NCBI GenBank assembly: GCA_009691105.1
Contig: SHVU01000005.1
Location: forward strand, 1-64,000
From: Rhodospirillales bacterium
Lineage (GTDB): Bacteria > Pseudomonadota > Alphaproteobacteria > Rhodospirillales > SHVU01
DNA: 64,000 bases
Reading direction: 5' to 3'
The notes below the pieces were generated by a model. That model worked only from the letters and a program-made list of their open reading frames with translations. It was not told the DNA's origin and searched no databases. How positions within the stretch are numbered: the first letter of the stretch is position 1; every line of letters starts with the position of its first letter. This document shows positions 28,607 to 37,737 of the stretch, in pieces. The translations under genes were made by a program, and so were the position numbers.

Positions 28607-31600
28607 TCATCCTTTGAGGAAACGCGCCGGGGAAAACGGCGCGATCTCCGGTGCGGCCTTTCCGGTTCGGATCGTCTCGGACAACAGGCGGCCGAGAAGC
28701 GGTGCCAAGGTCACGCCATTGACCGTCGCGGCGATGAAAAGACCGGGCTTGCCGGGAATCTCGCCCAGCAACGGCGCACCGTCGACGGTGACATTGACCG
28801 CGGCCCAGCTGCGGATGATATGCAGGTTCTTCAAGTAGGGAAGAACACGTTCCGCGACCCAAAGATTTCCCTCGAAGCTCGATCGCAGCACTTTCGGGAA
28901 GGGACGATCGGCGTCCATGGTGGCGGTCCAGCCGCCGCCGATGATGAGATTGCCGTTGCGTGCCTGCTTGAGGCTCAAGTGTCGGTCGATATGAGCGACG
29001 AGATGATCGACCATCGGTGGCGCCGGCTCGGTCACGATCATCTGGAGCGGCGAGGCGTGGGCCGGGATCGTGAACCCGGCGAGGCCGGCGAGAGCCGGAG
29101 ACCAGCCGCCGGCAGCAATCAACACCTTAGGCGCGAGAAAATCGCCGCGATTGGTTGTGAGGCGCCAACCGTTGGAGGTCGATTCGATGCCACGGACTTC
29201 GGTCTCGGCGAAAAACCGCGCCCCGGCCTTGGTCGCGCCGTTGAGCAGAGCCGGCGTCGCGAGCAGGGGATTGATCTTGCCCTCGTCAGGGCAATACGCC
29301 GCACCGGCCAATCGGTGCGACAGGAACGGTGCCAAAGACCGAAGCTCGCTGGGGCCGATGACCTCGACCGGTGTTCCCAGCTCGCGTTCCACTGCCGCCT
29401 TGTCGCGGAGTGTGGCGAGTGCCGCTTCGTCCTCGGCGACCATGAGGCCGCCGTTGATCTCGATTTCCAGATCGCGGCCGAGCTCGCGGGCGAGCGCCGG
29501 CCACGACCGAGCCGATTCTCGTTGCAAAGGCAAAACCTGGAACGGGGCTTTCCGGCCTTGGGAGCGTTTTCCGAAATCGTACGACAAGAGCTGAACGTGA
29601 AGGCTGCCGGCATTTCCTCCCGAGGCTTGGCTGTTCGGCAAGCTTCGCTCGAGTTGGATGACATCGACGCCGGCTTTGGCCAGGAAGTAGGTCGTCGCGG
29701 TGCCGACAATGCCGGCGCCGATGACGATGACTTCGGCCCGGCGTTCGGGATCGTTGTGCACGGGAAGCGGCCGCATCAAGCGCGGTGCGTCGCCGCCTTT
29801 GTGACCACCCCATTCGCCTTTCTCGAACGCGAAGGCAGCGGCCGGCATCGGCTTCAAGGGGAAGCGTGGTGCGAACAGGTCCAATTCGTCGCCGCCTCGT
29901 CCAAAAGCCCGCTCGCAGAGCGTTTCGATTTGCGGCCCGCAATAGCGCCCCTGACAGCGGCCCATGCCGGCGCGTGTCACGCGCTTGAGAGTTCCGATGT
30001 TGGTGGCGCCGGCCGCGAGATTTCGACGGATTTCGCCCGCCGTGACTTCCTCGCAGCGGCAAAGAATGGTGTCGTCGGCGGGCTCGTCGAACAATGTCGG
30101 CGCGGCGAAGACGTGCCAGAGAGCCTTCTGGAACTTGAGATCGTTGCTCATCGCCCAGGTCGACACATCGATCTCGGCGTTCATCGGCGACGTCATTTGC
30201 TGGCCCAGAGCCTCCGCCGCGGCGTAACCGGCGAGCGTTCCTTGGGACATGGCGACGCGCGATCCGCCGAGCCCGCCGCAATCGCCGACCGCGAAGACGC
30301 CGGGGACCGACGTGGACCCTTTCTTGTCGCGTTCGACAAGAAGGCCGCCCCAAGGACCGACCGTATGGCGACACCCGAGAAGCCGCGTGATTTCCGCCGA
30401 CGGCAGGAAGCCGTAGCCGGCGCAAACGGCATCGACGGCAAATCGCCGTTCGGTCCCGTGTAGGACGCGGCCGTTGCCATCGACCTCAGCCAGGACGGCC
30501 GCTTCGATCCGATCTTTGCCTTCGGCGCGGATCAAGGCGTGGCCGTTCAGGACCGGAACTCCGCGCAGTTTCAGTTTTGCAAGATAGGCGATACCGTCGC
30601 GCAATAGATCAGGAGCGCGCCAGGCGGCGCCGAGCACCGATCCGGCTTTGGCGAAAGACAGCGCCGAGGCTTCGGCGACGGCGACGACATCGACGCCCCC
30701 GGCGATCAACTCGCAGGCGACTTGAATATTCAGCGGCCCGTTACCGGCGATCAGGATGCGTTGGCCGGGCGCCACCCGATAGGCGCGCCCGAGTGTCTGG
30801 GCGGCACCGGTGGTCATGAAGCCGGGCAAGGTCCAGCCGGGAACCGGATACGGTCGCTCGTAGGCGCCCGTCGCGACGATCAGCTGGCGGGGTCGGATCA
30901 ATTGAGCGGCACCATCTTTGACGATGCCGACTTCGATCGCGCCTTCGGGCGGCCGAAAAGCTCCCCACACCGTTGTCTCGCTCAGGATTTCGATGCCGCG
31001 AGCCCGAACCCGTTCAATGAGAGCTCGGCCGCGCTCGAACTGGTTGTCGGCCTTGCGCGCGAAGCGCTGACTGGGGGCAAGCTGTTTGAAGTACTGGCCG
31101 CCCGGTTCGGGCCGTTCGTCGACGATCAGCGCCGTGACGCCAGCTTTTGCCGCGGCCTCGGCCGCAGCAAGTCCGGCTGGTCCGGCGCCGATGATCAGCA
31201 GCGGAACGTCGCGAGTCGGTAGTTCGCCGGTCGGCGTCGGCGCCAGGACCGGATCGGAAGGCGTGAAGGCCGGGCCGACGTGCGCTTCGCGGCCGATCCT
31301 CATGCCCGGTTTGACTTTGGCGAGGCAGGCCCGCTGGTTGCGCCGGCCGTCGATGGAGACGAGGCAGTCGAAGCAGACGCCCATGCCGCAGAAGAGGCCA
31401 CGACCGACGTCGGCGCGGGTCTGGCGAAAGGCCGCAAAGCCGGCCGCGGTCAGGGCCGCGGCAACGGTCTCGCCTTCGAGAGCGGGAATGCGCCGGCCTT
31501 CGAACTCGACCGTGATAGCGGCACCTTGCGGCTCGATCCCGGCCCCGCGCAGGCGTCGGGATTGACTCGCAGGCGAGGCTTCGGCATTACCGGAGGGGTG

Positions 31601-31618
31601 TTCAGAGGAGGGGATCAT
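28607..31618 (-). CDS. Fused HcnA/HcnB/HcnC-like flavoenzyme: 2Fe-2S + FAD/NAD oxidoreductase + BFD-like [2Fe-2S] + DAO-type amine oxidase
   Basis: GLFCGMGVCFDCLVSIDG...RACLA; LLIIGAGPAGLAAAEAAAKAG; ILCRCEEVTAGEIRRNL...CQGRYCG; second FAD motif EVIVIGAGIVGTATTYFLAKAG. Confidence 0.88.
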   Translation of the reverse strand: MIPSSEHPSGNAEASPASQSRRLRGAGIEPQGAAITVEFEGRRIPALEGETVAAALTAAGFAAFRQTRADVGRGLFCGMGVCFDCLVSIDGRRNQRACLAKVKPGMRIGREAHVGPAFTPSDPVLAPTPTGELPTRDVPLLIIGAGPAGLAAAEAAAKAGVTALIVDERPEPGGQYFKQLAPSQRFARKADNQFERGRALIERVRARGIEILSETTVWGAFRPPEGAIEVGIVKDGAAQLIRPRQLIVATGAYERPYPVPGWTLPGFMTTGAAQTLGRAYRVAPGQRILIAGNGPLNIQVACELIAGGVDVVAVAEASALSFAKAGSVLGAAWRAPDLLRDGIAYLAKLKLRGVPVLNGHALIRAEGKDRIEAAVLAEVDGNGRVLHGTERRFAVDAVCAGYGFLPSAEITRLLGCRHTVGPWGGLLVERDKKGSTSVPGVFAVGDCGGLGGSRVAMSQGTLAGYAAAEALGQQMTSPMNAEIDVSTWAMSNDLKFQKALWHVFAAPTLFDEPADDTILCRCEEVTAGEIRRNLAAGATNIGTLKRVTRAGMGRCQGRYCGPQIETLCERAFGRGGDELDLFAPRFPLKPMPAAAFAFEKGEWGGHKGGDAPRLMRPLPVHNDPERRAEVIVIGAGIVGTATTYFLAKAGVDVIQLERSLPNSQASGGNAGSLHVQLLSYDFGKRSQGRKAPFQVLPLQRESARSWPALARELGRDLEIEINGGLMVAEDEAALATLRDKAAVERELGTPVEVIGPSELRSLAPFLSHRLAGAAYCPDEGKINPLLATPALLNGATKAGARFFAETEVRGIESTSNGWRLTTNRGDFLAPKVLIAAGGWSPALAGLAGFTIPAHASPLQMIVTEPAPPMVDHLVAHIDRHLSLKQARNGNLIIGGGWTATMDADRPFPKVLRSSFEGNLWVAERVLPYLKNLHIIRSWAAVNVTVDGAPLLGEIPGKPGLFIAATVNGVTLAPLLGRLLSETIRTGKAAPEIAPFSPARFLKG

Positions 31619-32114
31619 GGCGGCTCAGGCTCGCAAATCGTGGACCGATCTGTATTACGAAGACATCGTCGTCGGCGAGGTCGTCGAGACGCCGCATCAC
31701 ACCGTGACCCAGGCGGCCATCAACACGTTCGCCGAAGTTACCCTCGATGATCATCCGTTGCACGTTGATCTTGATTACTGCGCCAAAGGCCCCTTCGGTC
31801 GTCCCATCGCCCATGGCCTCATGGGCCTGTCGTTGATGGAAGGCCTGAAGATGAAGCTCAGCCTCTATCGTCACACTTCGATCGCGTCGCTCGGCTGGGA
31901 CAAGGTGCGCTTCGCGAAACCGATCTTTCCCGACGACACGATCCATGTCCGGATGACGTTCAAACACAAGCGCGAGAGCAAGAAGCCCGACCGCGGCGTC
32001 GTCACGGAGTTCGTCGAGCTCGTCAATCAAAAGGGCGAGGTCGCTATCGCCGCCGAGCACGTCACGCTGTTGTGGAAAAAAGGCTACGCTCCGGCGGCAT
32101 CGAGCGGCGGCTAG
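31617..32114 (+). CDS. MaoC-like dehydratase (hot-dog fold)
   Basis: YYEDIVVGEVVETPHHTVTQAAINTFAEVTLDDHPLHVDLDYCAKGPFGRPIAHGLMGLSLMEGL. Confidence 0.9.
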   Translation: MAAQARKSWTDLYYEDIVVGEVVETPHHTVTQAAINTFAEVTLDDHPLHVDLDYCAKGPFGRPIAHGLMGLSLMEGLKMKLSLYRHTSIASLGWDKVRFAKPIFPDDTIHVRMTFKHKRESKKPDRGVVTEFVELVNQKGEVAIAAEHVTLLWKKGYAPAASSGG

Positions 32115-32905
32115 CGCGCCGTCCAGCCGCCGTCTAGGGTCAGGGCCGAGCCCGTCACCGAGCGGCCCGTCTCGCTTACCAGATACAGAACCAACGCCGC
32201 GATCTCGTCGATGGCGACGAACTGCTTGTTGGGTTGCGGCGCCAGGATCACGTCGCGGATTACCGCGTCGCGCGGAATGCCATGGTGCTTAGCTTGGTCG
32301 TCGATCTGCTTTTCGACCAAGGGCGTTGCGACGTAGCCCGGGCAGATGGCGTTGCAGGTGATGCCGTCTTCGGCGCATTCGAGCGCCGTTACTTTGGTCA
32401 GTCCGATCAATCCGTGCTTGGCGGCGACATAGGCGGCCTTGAAGGGCGAGGCGACAAGGCCATGCACGGACGCGATGTTGACGATCCGGCCCCAGCGCCG
32501 CGTCTTCATGCCCGGAAGTGCCGCTTTGGTCGCGTGAAAGGCCGCCGACAGGTTGATGGCCAGGATCGCGTCCCACTTGGCTTCGGGAAATTCTGGAATC
32601 GGCGCGACATGCTGGATGCCGGCATTGTTGACGAGGATGTCGATCTGCCCGGTCCAGTCGATCACGGTGCGGACCAAGTCGCGGACGTCTTCGGGATCGC
32701 TGACGTCGGCCGAGCAAAACAGCGTCGAGGCTCCGGTCTCTCCAGCGATCTCGGCAGCGATCTTTTTGCCGGCCGTGGCTGGCTCTTCGGAGTTGATGAT
32801 GACCGCCGCGCCTTGAGTAGCCAGAGACTTCGCGATCCCTAAGCCAATGCCGCTAGTCGAGCCGGTAATCAGGGCGGTCCTTCCGGCGAGGGGCGAGTCG
32901 ACCAC
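32111..32905 (-). CDS. 3-hydroxybutyrate dehydrogenase (SDR)
   Basis: ALITGSTSGIGLGIAKSLATQGAAVIIN; YVAAKHGLIGLTKVTALECAEDGITCNAICPGYVATPLVEKQIDDQA. Confidence 0.88.
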   Translation of the reverse strand: MVDSPLAGRTALITGSTSGIGLGIAKSLATQGAAVIINSEEPATAGKKIAAEIAGETGASTLFCSADVSDPEDVRDLVRTVIDWTGQIDILVNNAGIQHVAPIPEFPEAKWDAILAINLSAAFHATKAALPGMKTRRWGRIVNIASVHGLVASPFKAAYVAAKHGLIGLTKVTALECAEDGITCNAICPGYVATPLVEKQIDDQAKHHGIPRDAVIRDVILAPQPNKQFVAIDEIAALVLYLVSETGRSVTGSALTLDGGWTAR

Positions 32906-32915
32906 GGCAAACCGC

Positions 32916-33491
32916 CTAGGCTGGAAGGGTGGCGATGGTAAGCACGACGCCGCCCTTCAACGCCACGACGTCGCAGTCGCGCTCGTCCACCGACCGGCCG
33001 AGAACGACGAAGTCGGTCGCGGTGTCGAGGGCCAGGACCGGATGGTGCCAGACGGCACGCCGATAGTTCACGCCTTGGCGGCCATTGGTGAGGAAAGCGC
33101 GGATCTGCGCCGGATCGGGCGCATCGCCGCCGGCTGGTGCGACAATGACCAGGAACCGACGCTCGCTCAGGGGCATGAAGGCCTGGGTCGAGAGCGGGTG
33201 GCGCTCGAGGCTGCGGCAGGCGAACGGCAGTCGAGCCGGGGTCACCCGAAAGACGCTCAGCACGGCATGGCCGCCGTCGCGGTCGAGTTCGAGTTTCGTG
33301 AAATCGTCGAAGCGGACCGCCGTGCCGGCGTTGGCGTCGATGCCGCCGGTCTCCGGGATTTCGATCACCTCGCCGAACGGCGCGAAGGCCTGAGCCGTGA
33401 GCGGCTCGACCGTAAGCCAGCGCTCGATGGTGGCGACACTCACGACGGTCTTACGACGCAGCGCGATGGCGCGGCGCGGCTGCCCCGACAT
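32916..33491 (-). CDS. Ureidoglycolate lyase (AllA-like)
   Basis: LTAQAFAPFGEVIE; VFRVTPARLPFACRSLERHPLSTQAFMPL; RRAVWHHPVLAL; start probably internal. Confidence 0.85.
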   Translation of the reverse strand: MSGQPRRAIALRRKTVVSVATIERWLTVEPLTAQAFAPFGEVIEIPETGGIDANAGTAVRFDDFTKLELDRDGGHAVLSVFRVTPARLPFACRSLERHPLSTQAFMPLSERRFLVIVAPAGGDAPDPAQIRAFLTNGRQGVNYRRAVWHHPVLALDTATDFVVLGRSVDERDCDVVALKGGVVLTIATLPA

Positions 33492-34422
33492 GGCGAGCCA
33501 GCGCCGCCTCGTCGACGACCTTTCGAACTCGCGCCGTAATATCGGGCGCGACTGGCAGAAGCGGTGCCCGGGGCACGGCGCTCTCGATGATGCCGAGATG
33601 CTTCAGGCCCTCTTTGATGCGGGTATGCATATCCATCCGCGGCGGCGCACCGTAGATCGTCCGGACCACCGGATAGAGCTGATCGCTGGCTTGCCGCATC
33701 GCCTTCAGGTCGAGCTTCTCGGCGGCTCGCCAGAGATCGATCAGCATGTGCGGCGTTAGGCTGGCGAGGCCCGACAGGATGCCGTCGGCGCCGACCGCGA
33801 CCTGGCCCAGGAACCAATCGAAGTTGGAGGGCAGGATGGCGCATTTGGGCGCGGCCTTTTTCACCAGGCGCCAGTTGTCTTCGTAGGCGGTCAGCGTGTC
33901 GCTGCCTTCCTTGATGGCGAGGACGCGGCTGCCGAGCTTGGCGATCTCGACCAAGGTCTCGGTCGGATAGCCCATACCGGAGCCGAGTGGGTATTGGAAA
34001 ATCGAAATCGGAATATCAACGGCGTCGAGCACGGCTTTGACGTAGGCGAGCGGGACGTCGGGCGTCCGCGTGCCGCCCGCCGCCATCTGCGGCATTGGGA
34101 ACAGCACGGCGATGTCGGCGCCAGCGGCTTTGGCGTCGCGAGTCTGGCGAATCGCCTCGCCGGTCGAATAGGGGATGATCCCCGTCATCAGCGGCTTCGT
34201 GCCATTAAGATACTTGCGGGTATATTCGATGACCTGGACGCGTTCCTCCGGCGTCAGCGCCGCGCCTTCGCCGGCGTGGCCGTTGACGAAGACCGACGAG
34301 ATGCCGTCGGGTGTCGTGCAGTAATCGAGGAGCCGGCTGTAGCTCGCCCAGTCGATGTCGCGCTTCTCGGTGAACGGCAGGACCGTGGCGACAATGACGT
34401 CGGTCAGGCGAATGTCGGGCAT
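33451..34422 (-). CDS. Dihydrodipicolinate synthase (DapA/NAL) family protein
   Basis: IVATVLPFTEKRDIDWASYSRLLDY; GHAGEGAALTPEERVQVIE; IFQYPLGSGMGYP; VLAIKEGSDT Schiff-base Lys. Confidence 0.9.
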   Translation of the reverse strand: MPDIRLTDVIVATVLPFTEKRDIDWASYSRLLDYCTTPDGISSVFVNGHAGEGAALTPEERVQVIEYTRKYLNGTKPLMTGIIPYSTGEAIRQTRDAKAAGADIAVLFPMPQMAAGGTRTPDVPLAYVKAVLDAVDIPISIFQYPLGSGMGYPTETLVEIAKLGSRVLAIKEGSDTLTAYEDNWRLVKKAAPKCAILPSNFDWFLGQVAVGADGILSGLASLTPHMLIDLWRAAEKLDLKAMRQASDQLYPVVRTIYGAPPRMDMHTRIKEGLKHLGIIESAVPRAPLLPVAPDITARVRKVVDEAALARHVGAAAPRHRAAS

Positions 34423-34462
34423 CGGATCATCTCCTTCGTCTTAAGCGGCGCGTTGGCCGGTT

Positions 34463-36040
34463 TTAGCGGCGGGCGTTGCCGCGAGCCAGAATGTCAGCGC
34501 GAAGTCCCATGGGGCCTTCGCGGTAGAGCCGAGTGTCCATGGTCTTGAGGTCGGACGCGACCGCTGGGGTGAAGCCCATGCGGTCGAGAATGTCCTCTTT
34601 GACGCGCATTCCTGGCGCGATCTCGACCAGCTCAACGCCGCGAGGCCCGAACCGAAAGACCGCGCGTTCGGTCACGACCATGGCGGCTTGGCCGCGCTCT
34701 CGGCCGACCCGTCCATTGTAGCTTATCTGATTGACCCGCGGCACGAACTTGCGGACCGTGCCATCCGTGTCGATAAGGATTTTGCCGCCCGCAATGCCGA
34801 CTTTCAGGCCGCCGCCGGTCAACGTCCCGCTGAAGACAATGCGCTTGGCGTTTTGGGTAATGTCGATGAAGCCGCCGGCGCCGTCGTTGCGGTCGCCGAA
34901 ACGCGTCACGTTGACGTTGCCCTCGGCGTCGATTTCGGCGAAGGACACGAAGGCGACGTCGAGGCCGCCGCCGTCATAGAAATCGAATTGGTAGGGCTGG
35001 TCGATGATGGCGCGGGGGTTGATGGCCGTTCCGAAATGCAGGCCTTGGCCGGCGATACCGCCGATGACTCCCGCTTCGACGGTCAGCGTGAACAAATCCT
35101 CGATCTCTTCCTCGGCGACGACGTTGGGGATGGCCGCGGAGACGCCGACGCCCATGTTGATGACGGCGCCGGGCGAAAGTTCGAACGCGGCGCGGCGGGC
35201 GATCACGCGGCGCTCGCTCAACGGTTCGGGTTTGATGGACGCGAAGGGTTGGGAGATTTCTCCGGACCGGCTGGGGTCATAAGTGACGGCATAATTCTGC
35301 TTCTGGTCGGGATCGACCACGAAATGATCGATCAGGAATCCCGGAATGCGAACCATCTGCGGATGCAGGCTGCCGCGCTTGGCCAGCCGCTTCACCTGAC
35401 AGATCACGGTGCCACCGGCATTGTGGACGGCCTGGGCCATCGACATGCCTTCCAACGTCGTCGCCTCATGCTCGAGGGAGACGTTGCCGTCCTCATCGGC
35501 GGTCGTGCCGCGAATCAGCGCGACGTTGGCTTGCAGGGCTTTGTAGAACAGCCATTCGCGACCGCCGAGGGTGACAACCTCGACCAAGTCTTCGGTCGTC
35601 TTGGCGTTCATTTTGCCGCCTTCCTGGCGGGGATCGATGTAGGTGTGGAGCCCGACGTGGGTCACGACGCCGGGCTGTTTCGCCGCCGTCGCCCGATAGA
35701 GTTGGCAGAGCACACCCTGCGGCAGGTTGTAGGCCTCGATCTCATTGGTAACGATCAGCGTTTTCATGAACGGCAACTGCAGGCCGTAATTGCCGCCGAT
35801 GACGCGTTTAACGAGGCCTTTGTGGGCGAGGCGATTGAGACCCTGTCCGGTGACCGCACCGATACCCGTCGTGTGAATGATCGTCAGGTCGCGCGGCATG
35901 CCGCCGTCTAGGAAGCGCTTTTCGAGAGCGACCATGACCGACTCGGCGATGCCCATGCCGGCCGATCCGCCGACGATCATGGAATCGCCGTCGCGGAGCA
36001 ATCCGGCGGCCTCAGCTGCGCTGATGACGGATTTCAGCAT
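34463..36040 (-). CDS. Class I (AtoD/AtoA-fused) acyl CoA-transferase
   Basis: Alpha motif DSMIVGGSAGMGIAESVMVALEKRFLDGG; beta motif VINMGVGVSAAIPNVVAEE; GGFIDITQNAKRIVFSGT. Confidence 0.92.
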   Translation of the reverse strand: MLKSVISAAEAAGLLRDGDSMIVGGSAGMGIAESVMVALEKRFLDGGMPRDLTIIHTTGIGAVTGQGLNRLAHKGLVKRVIGGNYGLQLPFMKTLIVTNEIEAYNLPQGVLCQLYRATAAKQPGVVTHVGLHTYIDPRQEGGKMNAKTTEDLVEVVTLGGREWLFYKALQANVALIRGTTADEDGNVSLEHEATTLEGMSMAQAVHNAGGTVICQVKRLAKRGSLHPQMVRIPGFLIDHFVVDPDQKQNYAVTYDPSRSGEISQPFASIKPEPLSERRVIARRAAFELSPGAVINMGVGVSAAIPNVVAEEEIEDLFTLTVEAGVIGGIAGQGLHFGTAINPRAIIDQPYQFDFYDGGGLDVAFVSFAEIDAEGNVNVTRFGDRNDGAGGFIDITQNAKRIVFSGTLTGGGLKVGIAGGKILIDTDGTVRKFVPRVNQISYNGRVGRERGQAAMVVTERAVFRFGPRGVELVEIAPGMRVKEDILDRMGFTPAVASDLKTMDTRLYREGPMGLRADILARGNARR

Positions 36041-36045
36041 GTCCT

Positions 36046-37185
36046 CTAAGACTCTTTCACCATCTGGCGGGCGATGATGATCCGCTGGATCTGGTTCGTG
36101 CCCTCGTAGATTTGCGGCAGCTTGATGTCGCGGAACAGCCGCTCGACCCGATAGTCCTGGGAATAGCCGTTGCCGCCGTGGATCTGCAGCGCGTTGGTGA
36201 CGTGCTTCATCGCCATATCGGTGGTGAAGAGCTTCATGTGCGCCGCTTCCTTCACAATCGGATGGCCGGCGTCATAGAGACGCGCCGTCGAATGCACGAG
36301 GAGCCGCGACGCGGCGATATCGGTCGACATGTCGGCGAGCATGAACTGCACGGCTTGATGCTCGACGATGGGCTTGCCGAACTGGACGCGGCTCTTCGCA
36401 TAGTTGAGCGCATCGTCCATGGCGGCCTGGGCAATCCCCAGCGACATCGCCGACATCACGATCCGGCTGTAGTTGAAATTCTCCATGGCCATCTTGAAGG
36501 CGCCATGCTCCGGCCCGATGCGGTTCCGAGCCGACACCCGGCAATCTTCGAAGATGACCTGACAGGTGCCAAGGCCGTGCATGCCGAGAAGCTTTTCCTT
36601 CTTGCCGCGCTTCACGCCCGGATTGGCGCCGTCGACGATGAAGCAGGAGACGCCGCGGTGCCCGGCATCGGGATCGGTCTTGGCGAAGACGAAGATGAAG
36701 TTCGCGACCAGGCCGAGGCTCACCCAGGCCTTGGTGCCGTTGATGATGTAGTCGCCTCCGTCCTTGATCGCAGTCGTCCGCATCGAGGCGACGTCGGACC
36801 CGAAGTCGGGCTCGGAGGTGCAGCTTGCCGGGATCAGCTCGCCGGTCAACAGGCCGGGAATGAAGCTCTTGTGATGGTCGTCGCCATGCTGGTCGAGGAA
36901 CAGCACCGCTTCGTGGGGCAGGGCATAGATGTTGCCGACGCTGCCCGAGCACCGCGCCAGCTCTTCGATGGCCAGCGCCATGCACGTCGTGTCGAAGCCG
37001 CTGCCGCCGGCGGCTTCGGGCAGGTTCACGCCATAAAGGCCGAGGTCGGCCATGGCGCGATAAATGTCGGTGGGGAACTCGTCAGTCCGATCAATCTCGG
37101 TGGCGCGGGGTAAGACCGTCGATTCCGCGAACTTGCGAACCGTGTCGCGGATCGTCTTCTGGCTCTCGCTGTAGAACGGCTCCAC
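36046..37185 (-). CDS. Acyl-CoA dehydrogenase
   Basis: ACADs signatures TSEPDFGSDVASMRTTAIKDGGDYIINGTKAW; QIHGGNGYSQDYRVERLFRDIKLPQIYEGTNQIQRIIIARQ. Confidence 0.95.
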   Translation of the reverse strand: MEPFYSESQKTIRDTVRKFAESTVLPRATEIDRTDEFPTDIYRAMADLGLYGVNLPEAAGGSGFDTTCMALAIEELARCSGSVGNIYALPHEAVLFLDQHGDDHHKSFIPGLLTGELIPASCTSEPDFGSDVASMRTTAIKDGGDYIINGTKAWVSLGLVANFIFVFAKTDPDAGHRGVSCFIVDGANPGVKRGKKEKLLGMHGLGTCQVIFEDCRVSARNRIGPEHGAFKMAMENFNYSRIVMSAMSLGIAQAAMDDALNYAKSRVQFGKPIVEHQAVQFMLADMSTDIAASRLLVHSTARLYDAGHPIVKEAAHMKLFTTDMAMKHVTNALQIHGGNGYSQDYRVERLFRDIKLPQIYEGTNQIQRIIIARQMVKES

Positions 37186-37211
37186 TGGCGTCTCCGTTGC
37201 GGCTCGTCGGA

Positions 37212-37442
37212 TCAGTATTCGTGAGCGAGCCAGGGCTTGTTATTGGGCGTCGTCTTGCGCCCGCCATCACTGAACAGCCGGCCGGAATGGGCGAGGGTGT
37301 CCTCGGCGGAATCGAAGACGTAGACCGTGATGTCCTTCTTCGCGACGCCATAGCTTGATGCCACGGCCTCGGTCAGGCTTTTGACGAGCGCGCGTCGTTT
37401 GGCAATAGAACGCGTCAGGCCCCAGAAGCAGACAGTGTGCAT
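37212..37442 (-). CDS. Tautomerase-superfamily small protein lacking the usual Pro-1 (N-terminus MHTVCFWG)
   Basis: Paralogous to 37450..37689 and 37738..37962 (RSIAKRRALVKSLTEAVASSYGVAKKDITVYVFD). Confidence 0.78.
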   Translation of the reverse strand: MHTVCFWGLTRSIAKRRALVKSLTEAVASSYGVAKKDITVYVFDSAEDTLAHSGRLFSDGGRKTTPNNKPWLAHEY

Positions 37443-37449
37443 TCCGGTT

Positions 37450-37689
37450 CTATCGTCCTCGGCGACGAGACGGTTTGGCGATTTTATTCTTTTTCTTTTG
37501 CTCGCGGTCGTGATCCGAGACCAGGACACCGAAGTGCGCCGCATTCTCGCGCGGCACATCGAAGATGTAGACGGTCACGATCTCTTTGGGCACGTCATAG
37601 GATTTGACGACGGCGTCGGTGAGCCGCTTCGCGACTTGGCGTTTCTTGGCGATGGGGCGCTTGAAGCCATAGAGGTAGACGATCGGCAT
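37450..37689 (-). CDS. 4-oxalocrotonate tautomerase family protein
   Basis: MPIVYLYGFKRPIAKKRQVAKRLTDAVVKSYDVPKEIVTVYIFDV; Pro at position 2. Confidence 0.85.
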   Translation of the reverse strand: MPIVYLYGFKRPIAKKRQVAKRLTDAVVKSYDVPKEIVTVYIFDVPRENAAHFGVLVSDHDREQKKKNKIAKPSRRRGR

Positions 37690-37737
37690 CGGGGTCTCCG
37701 GTAAAGGTGAGAGTGGGCGCGGTGGGAAAAGCGGCGA

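Noticed and set aside
28820-30463. 547-aa + strand ORF inside the fused flavoenzyme gene
   Set aside because: Shadow ORF; opposite strand carries complete domain motifs.
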